Assembly (NCBI GenBank): GCA_014925825.1
Contig: JACGCK010000079.1
Span: 124,001-188,000, forward strand
Direction: 5' to 3'
Length of the DNA: 64,000 nt
Origin: Pholiota molesta
Taxonomy: Eukaryota > Basidiomycota > Agaricomycetes > Agaricales > Strophariaceae
Shown here one piece after another: positions 42,014 to 53,205 of this stretch. How positions within the stretch are numbered: position 1 is the first letter of the stretch; each line of letters begins with the position of its first letter. Made by a program: the position numbers and the translations under genes. Under the pieces are notes generated by a model. It did not search any database, had not been told where the DNA came from, and saw nothing but the letters and a program-made list of their open reading frames with translations.

Positions 42014-44436
42014 TCAACGAAGCGTGAGTGAGATGTCATTTTCTTCGAAACTATACGAGCTAACATCGCTTACTTTGAGATATCCCATACTTGCTTTAGC
42101 AATACTCTCGAGTACACTCGCTTTCCCAACTCTATCGAGCCTTGGAATTGGCTGTGCATTATCACGTCGTCTAAACTGAATGACGTGCTCGCGCAGAGTG
42201 TTAGCAAGGTCCAAATCTATCCACGCTCGGGCCAGGATGTCAAACCACCAGAGGTCCACATCCTCAAGTGTCACGAACATAGCCGGCGTGAAGCCATCCG
42301 GTTTACAGCAATCTTCACGGCGATGAGCCTCATCAAATGGCCTAACATGGGGTCGGTAAACACTTGCAGACGACATCTGAGCGGTATGGAGACTTACAGG
42401 TTTCCAAGCAATACATCGATGATTGCCTTCGCCAGAATTACATAGCTCCCCCCATACACGACGTATCCCCCCGCTCTCGCGCTATCCACGAGCAGCTCCC
42501 TAACAACCACACCCGTACTCCATGCATCGGAATGCACCACCGATATCCGTAACAAGCCCCTGTCGAGCCGCCGGAGCCTGCGAACCTCTCCCGCGGATCC
42601 ACAGGCGCCACGGAGCAGGATGTCGAACATGTCCCTGGATCCTGGGCCGTCCAACAGCAAAACTGGGACGTACGGCTGGAGCAACGCAGGATATCGACGG
42701 ATGCGGTCGAGGATGAAAGAATAGAACTCGCGTTGCAAGCGGGGGAACACATCCTCGCGCCCACCGCCCTGCTCGAGATTCATTGCTTTTTCCATGCATT
42801 ACCAGAGATAATGGCAGCTCACCTGTCGTTTTATACAGTCCATAAAGCCGCTCCAATTCGGATAATGTATATCAGCCCAGATAATCGAAATTCCCTCCAA
42901 CGACGCCCTCAGATCAAACCGCGCCAGGTCATCGACCACTTCTGCATTAGCGAGTGCTTCCAGGTGCGCGCAATGGCCGATGAACGCATACACTGCAACC
43001 CGGGTCCGGATCCTTGACTGCGCCCCGCTGCGGAGGACCTTCAGCCAGCGCCGACAGAGGTACGCATGGCCACGCGCATCATTCACATAGCACCCGCGCG
43101 CGCGCACGGTCTCTCAGGAAGTCATACAGCGACGCATGGCAGATCCGCGGCAGCGCATCCTCCGCGGGCGGCGGGACGAACAGCAGGGAGTGCACCACGG
43201 CCGTGCGGATATCAAAGCCAAGCAGTTCGTCCGCCTTCTCTAGGCCCAGGCGCCGCCCGCCGGGGCCGGCCAGCAGCAGCAGCGCCAGCACTTGGAGAAC
43301 GCGCTCGAGGTCGGCGACGGACCCCAGGATGAAGCAGTACAGCGCATCCAGGAGCGCGAACGGTGTTTCGTTTCCTGCGCTGACGATGCCCAGGATAATC
43401 TCCAGCCGATTCGCAGGGTCGTAGCGCGGAGAGTCGATAAACTTGATGACGGTAGCGGCGAAGACAAACTGGCCAGAGGCTTTGGATACCAGCAGATCGA
43501 CATCGTGTTCAGCCGGCCATGGCGCGCGTGACAACGAGATATGCTCTTGTCGGATCTTGCGGATTATGGAGTCGAAGTACACCTTAATGTCCTTGTCGGG
43601 CGCATACTGATCGTCCAAGACCAGCGATTTCGTGAGCGCGCTGAAGGCATTCCGGTTGAACGCCGTGCGGATCTCGTACTCCGGGCGGCTAGCGATGAGG
43701 AACACGATAGGGACACCCCTCAGCTCGCCCACCGCCGCGCCTAGCACGCGGAGCAGCTCCGCGTGTGCCTGGTCATCCGGGCCACACTCGACCACGCCAT
43801 CCACCACCGCAAGCCTTGTCGGGCTCCGCAGCGGCACCGCCCTCAGCGGCTCCACGACCAGCACGCGCATCTGCGTCGACAGCGCGCGCGGGAGAACACG
43901 GACGGGTCCTTCTCCACCGCGGTCAGCAGCCGGTCCATCTGGAGAGCTGATACGCGAGCGTCGCCACGAAGCGCGCGGCCGTGTCCCGCCCGTGGGCGAG
44001 GCGCCCGAAGAAGAAGGCGGCGGCGAGGCGGCCCTCCTGCTCGCATGCCTCCGCGATGCTCTGGGCGATGGCGGTCTTGCCAGACGCGGCGGGCCGTACA
44101 TCCAGGTGATTACGTTCTCGTGGACGCCAGGGGTTTTGATCCATTGCATGAGCTCGTCGAGGATCGCTACGCGGGTGTGGGGGTGGCATTTCGGTGGATC
44201 GCCGCGCTCGGCAGAGTCGTGAAAGGCGCCGGGAGTGATGTTGGCCAACAGGCGCTTTAGGCCTACATGGAATAAGGGTGGTTAAATAATGCGAATTACG
44301 GCGATGACTTGCTTACCAGGGCGCTCTTTTGTGTTCATGGTCATATTGCCGCCCACATTTGCGAAGGTTCCGCCGTAGATGATAGGGTTCTGTCGCTATC
44401 AAGGATATGCTGGCTGCTTTCTGACGCTATTTTCAT
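42014..44436 (-). pseudogene. NLR D: GC-rich NACHT gene with several frameshifts
   Basis: All parts of the family plan except the tail are present but in shifting frames. Exon 1 (44436 down) encodes NPIIYGGTFANVGGN in a different frame from its ATG, consistent with loss of one A. The NACHT exon loses one base inside the Walker A region, so the expected GPAASGKT reads in another frame. A second shift comes near QLSR/QMDRLL (about 43930), and a third in the (CG)n run near 43090. Helical exon 3 (42795-42394) and an exon-4 equivalent (42376 to a GTAAGC donor near 42080) follow. No Cys/His tail exon is found. The 43.0-44.3 kb part is much richer in GC than A, B, C, E or F, so it is not a recent copy of them. 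Confidence 0.75.
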
Positions 44437-46549
44437 GGCGTTGGAAGGAAGGCAAAGGATGGGGGCCGAAAATCGGGCGCACTCTAGGCAAGGAGCTTTA
44501 TGTGGGCCCATATTATATTTAATATCAAGCAGCGTTCTTCCGCACCGCCTTTCACTGCAGTCGTGAAATACGAACAGCCAATTGGCATAAATTATGGCAG
44601 GATAGCATAGCAAATAGAATCGACATAACCAAATATACTACTCACAGCGCCCAGGGACTAGTAAACACAGAAAGCAAGTGTTCCCTCTATTGACCGACGC
44701 AACATTCCAAGTTGGCAGAAGCACAATGGTTGATTAGAAGCGAGTATCGTGCAGGCCGTATAAGAGGCACCATAGCGAACATTCCACAGGTGGCCGTTCA
44801 TCGTTACTAGTAAGGGTCGGTTTCGCGATGCATAAGACGGCTGTGACGATGAAGATCGAGTAATATTAGACGCGTCAACCACGCACAATAGGTGCCATGG
44901 GCATACAAAGTTGTAAAGCTGTATCGTGAGGAATTCGGGAGGAGGTCAAGCTCATGGAGCTCAAGTAGGCATCCGCCAGATAGTCGGACTAGCGGATGGC
45001 GAGTGGGATGCAGGAGGAGAGGACAGAGGGGACGGGTTGATCCGGCAATTTCCTCGGCAATTCCCAGGTTCTCCGTACCGTCCCCTCCCGCTCTCACGAT
45101 TCACTTCGTAACTCCTCCACCAGAGCTATTCTCACAACATTGCTCACAATGTAACCTACATCGCCCATGGGCCCTGGGGCCCGGGGATCCGTCCCGACGT
45201 TGGTATTCGAAGGGTTACACGCACGCGTTATGCTTTATGTTTCGTCTGACTGACACTCTGACCACCTTGGCCGCTCGCTTGCACATGTCCTCCCTCTGAA
45301 GACCTGCCTCTACGGATCCGTTCAAGCTTCCTACGTGTTTCCAGCTCTACAATACCAAGCGGGGCCCACCCAAACCATACCCTGGATCTGAGGAGTCGTG
45401 CTCCTCGATTTCGTCTTCACGCGTTTCCTGGACACAGGACTGATATCTCTTCAGCCCCATTTTTTTGGTACCCTTCCTTCCCGTTTATTTTTCCCCGACT
45501 CGTCTACTCAGACCTCCGTCCTTTGATGGTTTTCCGCTGCCGAACCATGTCGATGAATGCTCCCAGCTCTCCAATGCCGTGACGTTACACGTTCAACGGC
45601 GATTGGAGGTTTTAGTGGTTATGGAAAGCAGCGGCTGGATACGATCATCCGTTACGTGGCGTTCTGTGCAAAGGAAACTGAGAGCACATGAATTGCACCC
45701 CGGGAGAGGTGAGTTCACCAACCATCTGTACTGCCCTCGTCGACGAAGACTGCAATGTGCAACTGCAGCTGGGGTCAAGATGGTAAACTCTGGTTGGCAC
45801 CCAGAACATAAGACGACGATCGTCCCTCATTGAACGGCCTGTGATGCCCAACCCGCAGGTTCCACTCGTCCGAGCCAGCACTCTGCCCCTCTGCCTCTCG
45901 TGCTTGTTGCGTCTACCAAGTCTCTCTTGCCGATGGTGGTAACGCTGAGAGGTTCAGCGTTGTTATAGAAGGACATTATGTGGCCCGCCGGAGGCTTTGA
46001 GTTGATTTATCAGCCGTCGTGCCCAATAGAAATTTATGGCGGCGTCCATGTCATGCTTTGAGCATATCACCGCGTCTTGGATCTTGCATGTATCGCGTCG
46101 TTTCGGTTATATTCTTGGCCCTAGGTCACCTTCTTGCATACCCGAAGCTGCAATCGCAATCAGCCCCAGAAAAAATTGCTCGAGAACGATATTAAAGCAG
46201 TGATCGAATTTAGTTAGAATCGATGCGATACCGGGGCAGTCCAATATGCTGATCAATGCGAGCTCTCCCTGGACGCGCTCGTGATAAGTTTGGGCGAAGA
46301 TCTGCTTTGAGCTCCACTGAGATCATGACAGTGATATCTGGTGCCTCATTGTGTTCAACTCATTTACATTTAGATATTTTAGTATGTTACTTTTATTGCG
46401 CGCTCGTCGTGATGCTGAATCCATAACCACACAATCAGACCAAGATCGTCCTTGGCTTCCGAACTTCTTGTACCGGGAGGGCGGAAATTATCAACCGTCT
46501 CCATATATAAGACTTTGGCTAGGACTTTGGCCAAATTCCTTTTGTAACT
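44437..46549. other. no gene recognised
   Basis: Upstream region of D and downstream region of E. Short ORFs on both strands only. Confidence 0.45.
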
Positions 46550-49500
46550 CCTTTTGGAACCAACTAAAATACAAATTCAATAGCCCTATTGACAAACCGT
46601 ATCCATATGCTAAAAGTGTCCGCAGAAACTCGTATATAGTGTACAAATTATACAGCGACTCATAAAGTTCATCATACATACTGGCCAACAAAAGCAAACC
46701 ACAAAATCGAGACGCTTTGCCTACTGGTCAGAACATCAAATGGGTTTCCATCTCGGCTTTTCGGGGGTCTTCCCCTTGGTCGATTTTTGTTGGGCAGACT
46801 GCCCCTGTCTCCCTTCAGGCTTGGATAGACTACCTGTGGATGCCTGGGCGGACATCGGCGCGGATGGGCTATACGGTGAAAGGGAGGAATTCGAAGGAGT
46901 GGCGTTTGAAGGCCGAGCGCGAGAGGTAGTTGATTTTGGAAGGCGAAGGGCAGCGGACGTTGATGTCGAAGGCTCAGCGGACCGGGGGCGAGTGATATTA
47001 TGCGCCCCAGGCGAGGCCGCAGATGTTGACGGCAATTTCGAATTGCGGCGGGTAGCGGAGGAAGAAACGATTGCAGCGCGGCCGCGCGTAGCAGTCAAAG
47101 AGCGAGGGACATTGGGAACACGAGAAGATGAAGCGACATCAGTCGCAACAAGTGATACCGTAGGAATTTTTGGCGGCGTATATTCCAGTGAGCTAGGTTG
47201 ACCAGATTGTGATGCGACGGGTTCATCGGGCGTGGAAATCGTATAGTGCGTGGTTTCTTCGGGTTCGGGTGATGGTGTAGGAAATGTCGGTTCGAAGTTC
47301 GCGCATATCGGACACTCTGCCTGGTGTTCGTGCTCGGGAACAGAAATGCCGCATTTCTAATAAAGAAGCGTCGCGGGTCAGTGATCTCGGTGAACGAACA
47401 TAAACACCACATACCTTGATGTATATTAGAGCAACATCGGCCAGTATATGCCTTCCTGCATTGATGGGATCGTTATCGTCGTCCTTGTGCTGGACAGCGA
47501 CCTCCCACAAAAGTCGTGCCAACTTGGGGTCTTTTGGCGCAGCAGCAAAAATCAGGGGAAAGTACGGCAAGTTCTCGTGTTCTATCTTGAGTGTCGAAAG
47601 CCACTTCGATCCAAGCGAGCCAGAATCATCGACATACTCGCGCTTCCCGACCACAATTGGAATACGGTCGTTACCGCTTTAATATTATTTGGCATTAGAT
47701 GTCAAAATTCCCTTTACAGCACAACATTGGTAGGCATACCTTCGATAAAGCACCTTTACAATCGCTTCCGCCAGTTCCCCAAACTTGACTTGATCCGCAA
47801 AGTAAATCCCAGCGCGGGAAGAATCAGTGAAGAAGTTTTGAAGAGTACTGCGTTTGTTAACTTGCGCATGGTCCATAAACAACGTTTTCTGGAACCGGAA
47901 TAATTCCATGTCTAGCTTCCTGAGATGAATCGCGTCGGAAGGAGGAAGACCATGCATCAAAATGGCGAAGATATCAGGTAAAGATATGACAGCAATATAA
48001 TATTTGCCTGGAAGTCCCCAGATGGCGGAGATATGGCGCTGGATAAATTCAGGATATTGTCGGTATCGGTTACGAATCCAGTCGTCAAACTCATCTCTTA
48101 ATCGTCGATGTAAGTCCGTATTGATTTCACTACACTGTCATAAGTAGCATCTTCAGCAATATAGGCAAGGCTGATCGAGTAGCAGGTAAGTCATACCTCG
48201 GTTCGTAAATGGTCGAAGAAAGCGTCCCATTTTGTATGATAGAACGCTTCCAGTGGGATATTCGAGAGGAAGTTCGTTAGAGAAAAATTCATCAAATCGG
48301 TTACAAGGTCTTCCGTATTGGCGACTTCAAGATAGTGATTTAGGAATCCATCTAATATTCCAGAGAAACGGAGTTCCTTTTGACGCCCTTCATACTCCTT
48401 TTTTGACGCGGTAGTGAGGTACCTGAAGAGACGTCGAGCGAGGTCTGTATGTCGTAACGTAGCGTCAAGAAAGAAGCGCTCTGTACGGCTTTTATCCATG
48501 AGAAAGTCGTACAGAGATGCGTGGTACAGACGGAGCTTATTGTTTTTGTTGCTGCCGTCCGATGTCGGTACTTGAATGAGGGCATGCATATCGGTGAGAA
48601 CAGCCGCAACGTCTCCAGGTTCGTATCCCAGAAGGGTTTCAATAAAATCAACAGACAAATAAGTGCCGTAACCGGTTTGCAAGAAGACAAGCGAGAGGAT
48701 CTCAAGGACTCGAGTTATATCCTCGACAGAGGACAGAATGAGATCGTATAAAGAATCTAGCTGCGCAAACGGGGTATCCTTTCCGCGATCAGCCAAGCCG
48801 AGGATGATTTTGAGCTGCTTCGTTGGATTGCGCCGCGGAGAATCGATGTATTTCATGACTGTCGAAGCGTAGATAAATTGACCAGATGCCTTTCGAACGA
48901 GATAGTCGATGTCCTCTTGGCTCGGCCAGGGTACCGGGAAAGTGTTGCAGGAGAGGTGTAGCTCTCTGATCTCGTTGAATTTCGAGGACAGGAAGATAAG
49001 GATGTCGTTGTCGGGTTGATAATGTTCGTCGAGCGCCAGTCCCTGCGTCAAGGACTGTAGAGGCTCTCTGTTAAACGTTTGTCGAATGATGTGTTCGGAT
49101 CTGCTAGCGACGAGGAAGATGAGCGGGATGTGTAGTTGTTGAATGGATGTGGATAGAGCTTGTAGGAGCTCTTTCTGCGCCGTTTCTCCACGGGCTTCAT
49201 CCAAACCATCTATAATAACGAGTCCGGGTTGGGCGACAGCAGTTTGCGTGAGAGCGCCGGCGGCATCGTTAAGAGGTTTAATGACCAGCGCTTGCATCTG
49301 GCTCAAGAGCGTGCGGGAGAAGACGAGAGGGTCCTGTTCTACAGCGATTGCAATGTGTGCACGAACCTCAGGAATTGATATGGAGAGCTGATAGGATATG
49401 GATGCAATGAATTGCGAGGTGTCATTGCGCCCAATGCCGGTGCGAGAGAAGAAGAAGGATGCGACAAGGAGCCCTTCTTGGGCAAAGATCTCAGCGATAG

Positions 49501-51930
49501 TTTGTGCAATCGCAGACTTGCCAGACCCCGCTGGACCATATATCCACATGATCAACTTCTTGCGAAGTTCTGGGTTCCGTACCCAGTGTTGAATTTCCGC
49601 GAGGATCGCCAAGCGTGTCTGGGGATAACATTTCGGAGGATCGCCTCGCTCGGCTGCGTCGTAAAAGGCTCCGGGAGCGACGTTCTGTTGGAGGAGATCG
49701 AGACCTACGTAAAACATATGAACAATTGATTAATATTCATTGCTTAGACTCTCAGAATGAGTACGATATGTACCTCGGTTACTGCTGGCTTTTGACTCTC
49801 CGATATGGAAATGGGCGTCGCCTCGAAGAACGTTTGCGAACTGACCGCCTTCGATTACAGGCTGATACGCTTTGTCGAACATCGCGCAGCGCGCGGACGG
49901 CACAGGATGGAGGGAAAACCGAGAAGACTGTTACTGATAATCGATAATCACAGCCTCGGTGTCACCCATCCTTGACACATTGACATGAGAATCCGGACGG
50001 CCTTGGTGCTTTGGGGGCCGGTTATGCGGCGTCTGTTCTGCTGATCTAAATCAGTTGGTTATGCTTGCCATTAGCCTGTGATGCGCTCGGTGTCGTGGCA
50101 GAAAGTCCTCTTGCAGTTTTGACCTGGATAGGTTGACGAAGCGACTCCCTTCAACAACAAGCACGGTATAGTAGTGGCCTCCCGAGCTGACCGCGACTGG
50201 ATTAGATTAGATATCATAGGTAGCACAGCCTGTCCGTATGTAGACACGCGCGGTGTTGTGAGGAATCCATCTTGCCTTGCCTCCTGCCGCAGCGGGCTTG
50301 CCTAGCGCGCGCCTGCTCGACGCGTTCCCGAGCTTCGCCAGACCGCATCAGATTGGCCTACTTCAACGGGCAGGATCAAACGCGTATTGCGTTCCAACTC
50401 CAAGAAATATAGGGTCAGGGAAAGGTACCTACGTTGTACATGACAGCCGAATTATTACTTGCTGATAAAATCCCTGTCTTTGAGGCACTCCTTGGTCGCT
50501 CAGAGAAAGAAATCCTCAAGTAAATACATATATCCTTCAACCATACAACAACCACATCGCTCACGATACATATTCTCTCAACTCGCCAATAGTGCCCGCC
50601 CTCCCGCAACCGCGCACACATTCCAGCTGGCCAAGTGGATGGAGGGGCGGACGCGTGCCTCGCTTCGCCGGCGTCAACGACGTCCTTCAAGGTCCATCGC
50701 ACCCGCGATGCGCGCCACGTCACATTGTTGACACCAACCATGGAATCACGCTTCGCGCAAGCAGATACTGGGGCACGGCGCAGACCCAGGGGCGGAGAAT
50801 GGTCAGGCGCCGTAAAACGACGGGAGGAGGCTGATGGCATGCGTAGAAGGGGGACGGAACGGAAGTGAAGGTGGCAGAGTGCGACGCCGCGGGTGCCGTG
50901 TTCACGATGCGACAATGGCTACCTGGAAAATAAGATGACGTTTGCGATTGGTACCAGTTGGTTCAATGAGCGCAGCAGCCCAATTCAATGAGCGTGTTGT
51001 GTCGTAGTTCCTCGCACTCAGCCGCCGTGAATCGCATTCGTTCGTTGGAGAGCGGGAGTTGAGCCTCATTCAACGTTGCTTTAAAAGCGGTCGTGACAGA
51101 GACTCCAATCAAGGGTGCTCCAGTTCGGCCCACCTGCATGCACGCCGCTCCGCGGCGCTATCAACATGGGTAAGCAAAGAGCCGCGACCACGACGCACAA
51201 GCGCAGGGCAATGATAGGATGGGTGCTAGACGAGGGCTCGCAAAGGCGGCGCGGTCGGGCCTAGCGGCGCCGTGCGCTACGCACTCAGAGACAGCGGCAG
51301 AGATGTTCTACAATTGAAGGTCGGACAAGAGCGGATTCCAAAGATGATCTGAAGCAAGCGAGTGCGGGGTCGCCAGTCGTACGAGTTGGACCTTAAACGA
51401 GGACGTAGAAAGACTCGGTGTGCGATAGAGCACGGTCAGTGACGACGTTGAGACAGAGTTGCATTCGACACATGCCAACCAAGTTGGCCTAGCAGGCCCC
51501 AACCAACCACTCATATCTGCGCTCAGCGTCGCATATAAGTTCGGCTAGTTCAAAAGATAGTGTGGGTGGGCCGGGTATTATTTGGGGCGTGCGCAGGAGA
51601 TGCGACTCGGTAGAGGTCAGAGACTGGGATTCGTCAGGCCTGATGACAATGGGCGGTAGACATGCGCTATCTTGCGTATCGTCAGTGATACCCTAGTCTG
51701 ATTCTCGCCGACACACCCAGCACCCTTGAGTGCTCTGCTCATCTTACGCGGTGTTTCGAGTGTGCTTACGCGTCTTGTGCATCCCGTCCGTTCACTTGTG
51801 AAGCTTGTGCAGATTAGAGTCAAATTAGAGTGGAGGTGGCAAACAAGTGGGGCAAGGGGAAGGAAGAACGCCAAGGCAGGCCAAGGCTCAATCCGTGGTG
51901 TTGGGGTTTGTTTATTTCAGGGCCTCCAAC
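46550..51930 (-). repeat. right copy of the inverted segmental duplication
   Basis: Inverted partner of 10580-15755. Carries NLR E and an upstream region with extra sequence around 50000-50500 that the left copy lacks. Confidence 0.75.
46736..49882 (-). CDS. NLR E: NACHT-type STAND NTPase with Cys/His tail, paralog of A
   Basis: Exons 49882-49774, 49704-48197, 48134-47740, 47676-47415, 47356-46736; 964 aa. Exons 3 and 4 have the same length as in A (395 and 262 nt). Exon 1 encodes VIEGGQFANV as in A. Walker A GPAGSGKS and IDGLDE are intact. The last exon opens KCGISVPEHEHQAECPIC and is 210 nt longer than in A: the Ser/Thr/Pro-rich segment after PTFPTPSPEPE is extended, and A probably lost it. 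It ends with a basic KGKTPEKPRW. The 3' untranslated region still aligns with that of A to about 46550. No disabling change is seen. Confidence 0.85.
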
Positions 51931-53205
51931 GACGCACCATCTACGCCGTCACCACCCTTTCCTACCGACATCCCGAGTCCTCCGTGCGTGATGCGCGTCC
52001 ATGTTGTTTCGTGTCGCGGTGCGGTGCATCTGCCCACTATTTATATTCCCACCGTTTGACGGTTTTTGTTTTGTTTTTGTTCATCATCGTCCTTGTCCTC
52101 AAACGTTCATCGACATCGTTCAACGTTCAACACCCTTGTCATCCCTCGATGCCTTTCCAAGAAAGGCCCTTGTCCTCCATCTCCCCTTTGGACTCGAGGC
52201 CTCCGTGCGCATTTCACGCACAACCGCAGCACGTCCGTCGCAGATCCCTTGTTAAGCAACCTCCCATCGTCAGAATCATCGTCGCCAGCTCTCTGCAAGA
52301 CGACCTTCGCGGCAGTCCCTCCAACTTCATGCACATGGACCACGGCGCGGCGTACATGGTGACGATCTCATAGTCATCCATAAGCTCCATGACGCCTGGT
52401 CTCTGCCAGGCGCCCGTCCCCACCACTTCTATTCCTTAGCGAATACACTACACGCCCTTAGTTGTCTGCAAGCCCGATTCCCCAGATCCCTTGAATGCAT
52501 GCTCACCGCAGCCTATGCGATCACATATCCGGGGGAAAGGGAAGATTCCTGGCCGAAGCTTGCATGGCCCGGGTTTGTGTTATCGGTGGTCCATTTGGGA
52601 TGTAAGGTGTGTGTTTTTTGCGTCTCATGTCTCGCTCGTCTATCCATAATTAATTTCTCTGTTTGTCTGGCTAGTGCACTATCTCATGCTCCGGCAGGCG
52701 GGCGGTGCTGGTCCTCTTGGACGTGTTGGGGAGGGGATCAAGTGGGCAAACATGGTGCGATGGACATAGTTGATGGGCAAACCGGCTTCAGGCCCTCTGG
52801 CGTGAACTTCGGATGAAAATGGCTCTATAATCCCATCGCCGCGAGAGCGATCATTGGAAGGAGAATTGGTAATATTACTAATAAAACTACAAGATATGTA
52901 CATAAGGAACATGAAATAAAAGTACGTAAGAAATTCGAGGGCGTTCGTTGAGTCCAAAAAAAAGAAAGATGAATGCCACGGAGCTAATTGGCAAGGAAGA
53001 AACAAGCAAAGATAATATGGAATGCCGGGGATGTATGTAGCTGACGAGATACTAGTATTTAGAGCAGGGATGACTCGACGATTCGGTGGAGACAGGGCAT
53101 AGGGCGAGGATGCGCGAGAAGGACTCGAGAGCGGAGTATGTAGGCGAATGCGAGGAGTGCGAGGTAAAGGAAATAGGCGATCCCACGGAAGCGATGTGGG
53201 GTGAT
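49883..53205. other. no gene recognised; upstream of E and downstream of F
   Basis: 49883-51930 is the partner of the NLR A upstream region; 51960-52350 is a dispersed repeat. 52400-53200 shows only short ORFs. Confidence 0.5.
51960..52350 (-). repeat. dispersed repeat copy (partner 17180-17665)
   Basis: Inverted relative to the left copy; see the alignment notes there. Confidence 0.65.

Noticed and set aside
43079..44248. 389-codon ORF as an intact NLR
   Set aside because: It runs through the Walker A region in the wrong frame; the family motifs appear in other frames, so the open stretch is accidental in GC-rich DNA.
50415..50915. 166-codon minus ORF upstream of NLR E
   Set aside because: The inverted partner region upstream of NLR A does not keep the frame, so it is not a shared gene.
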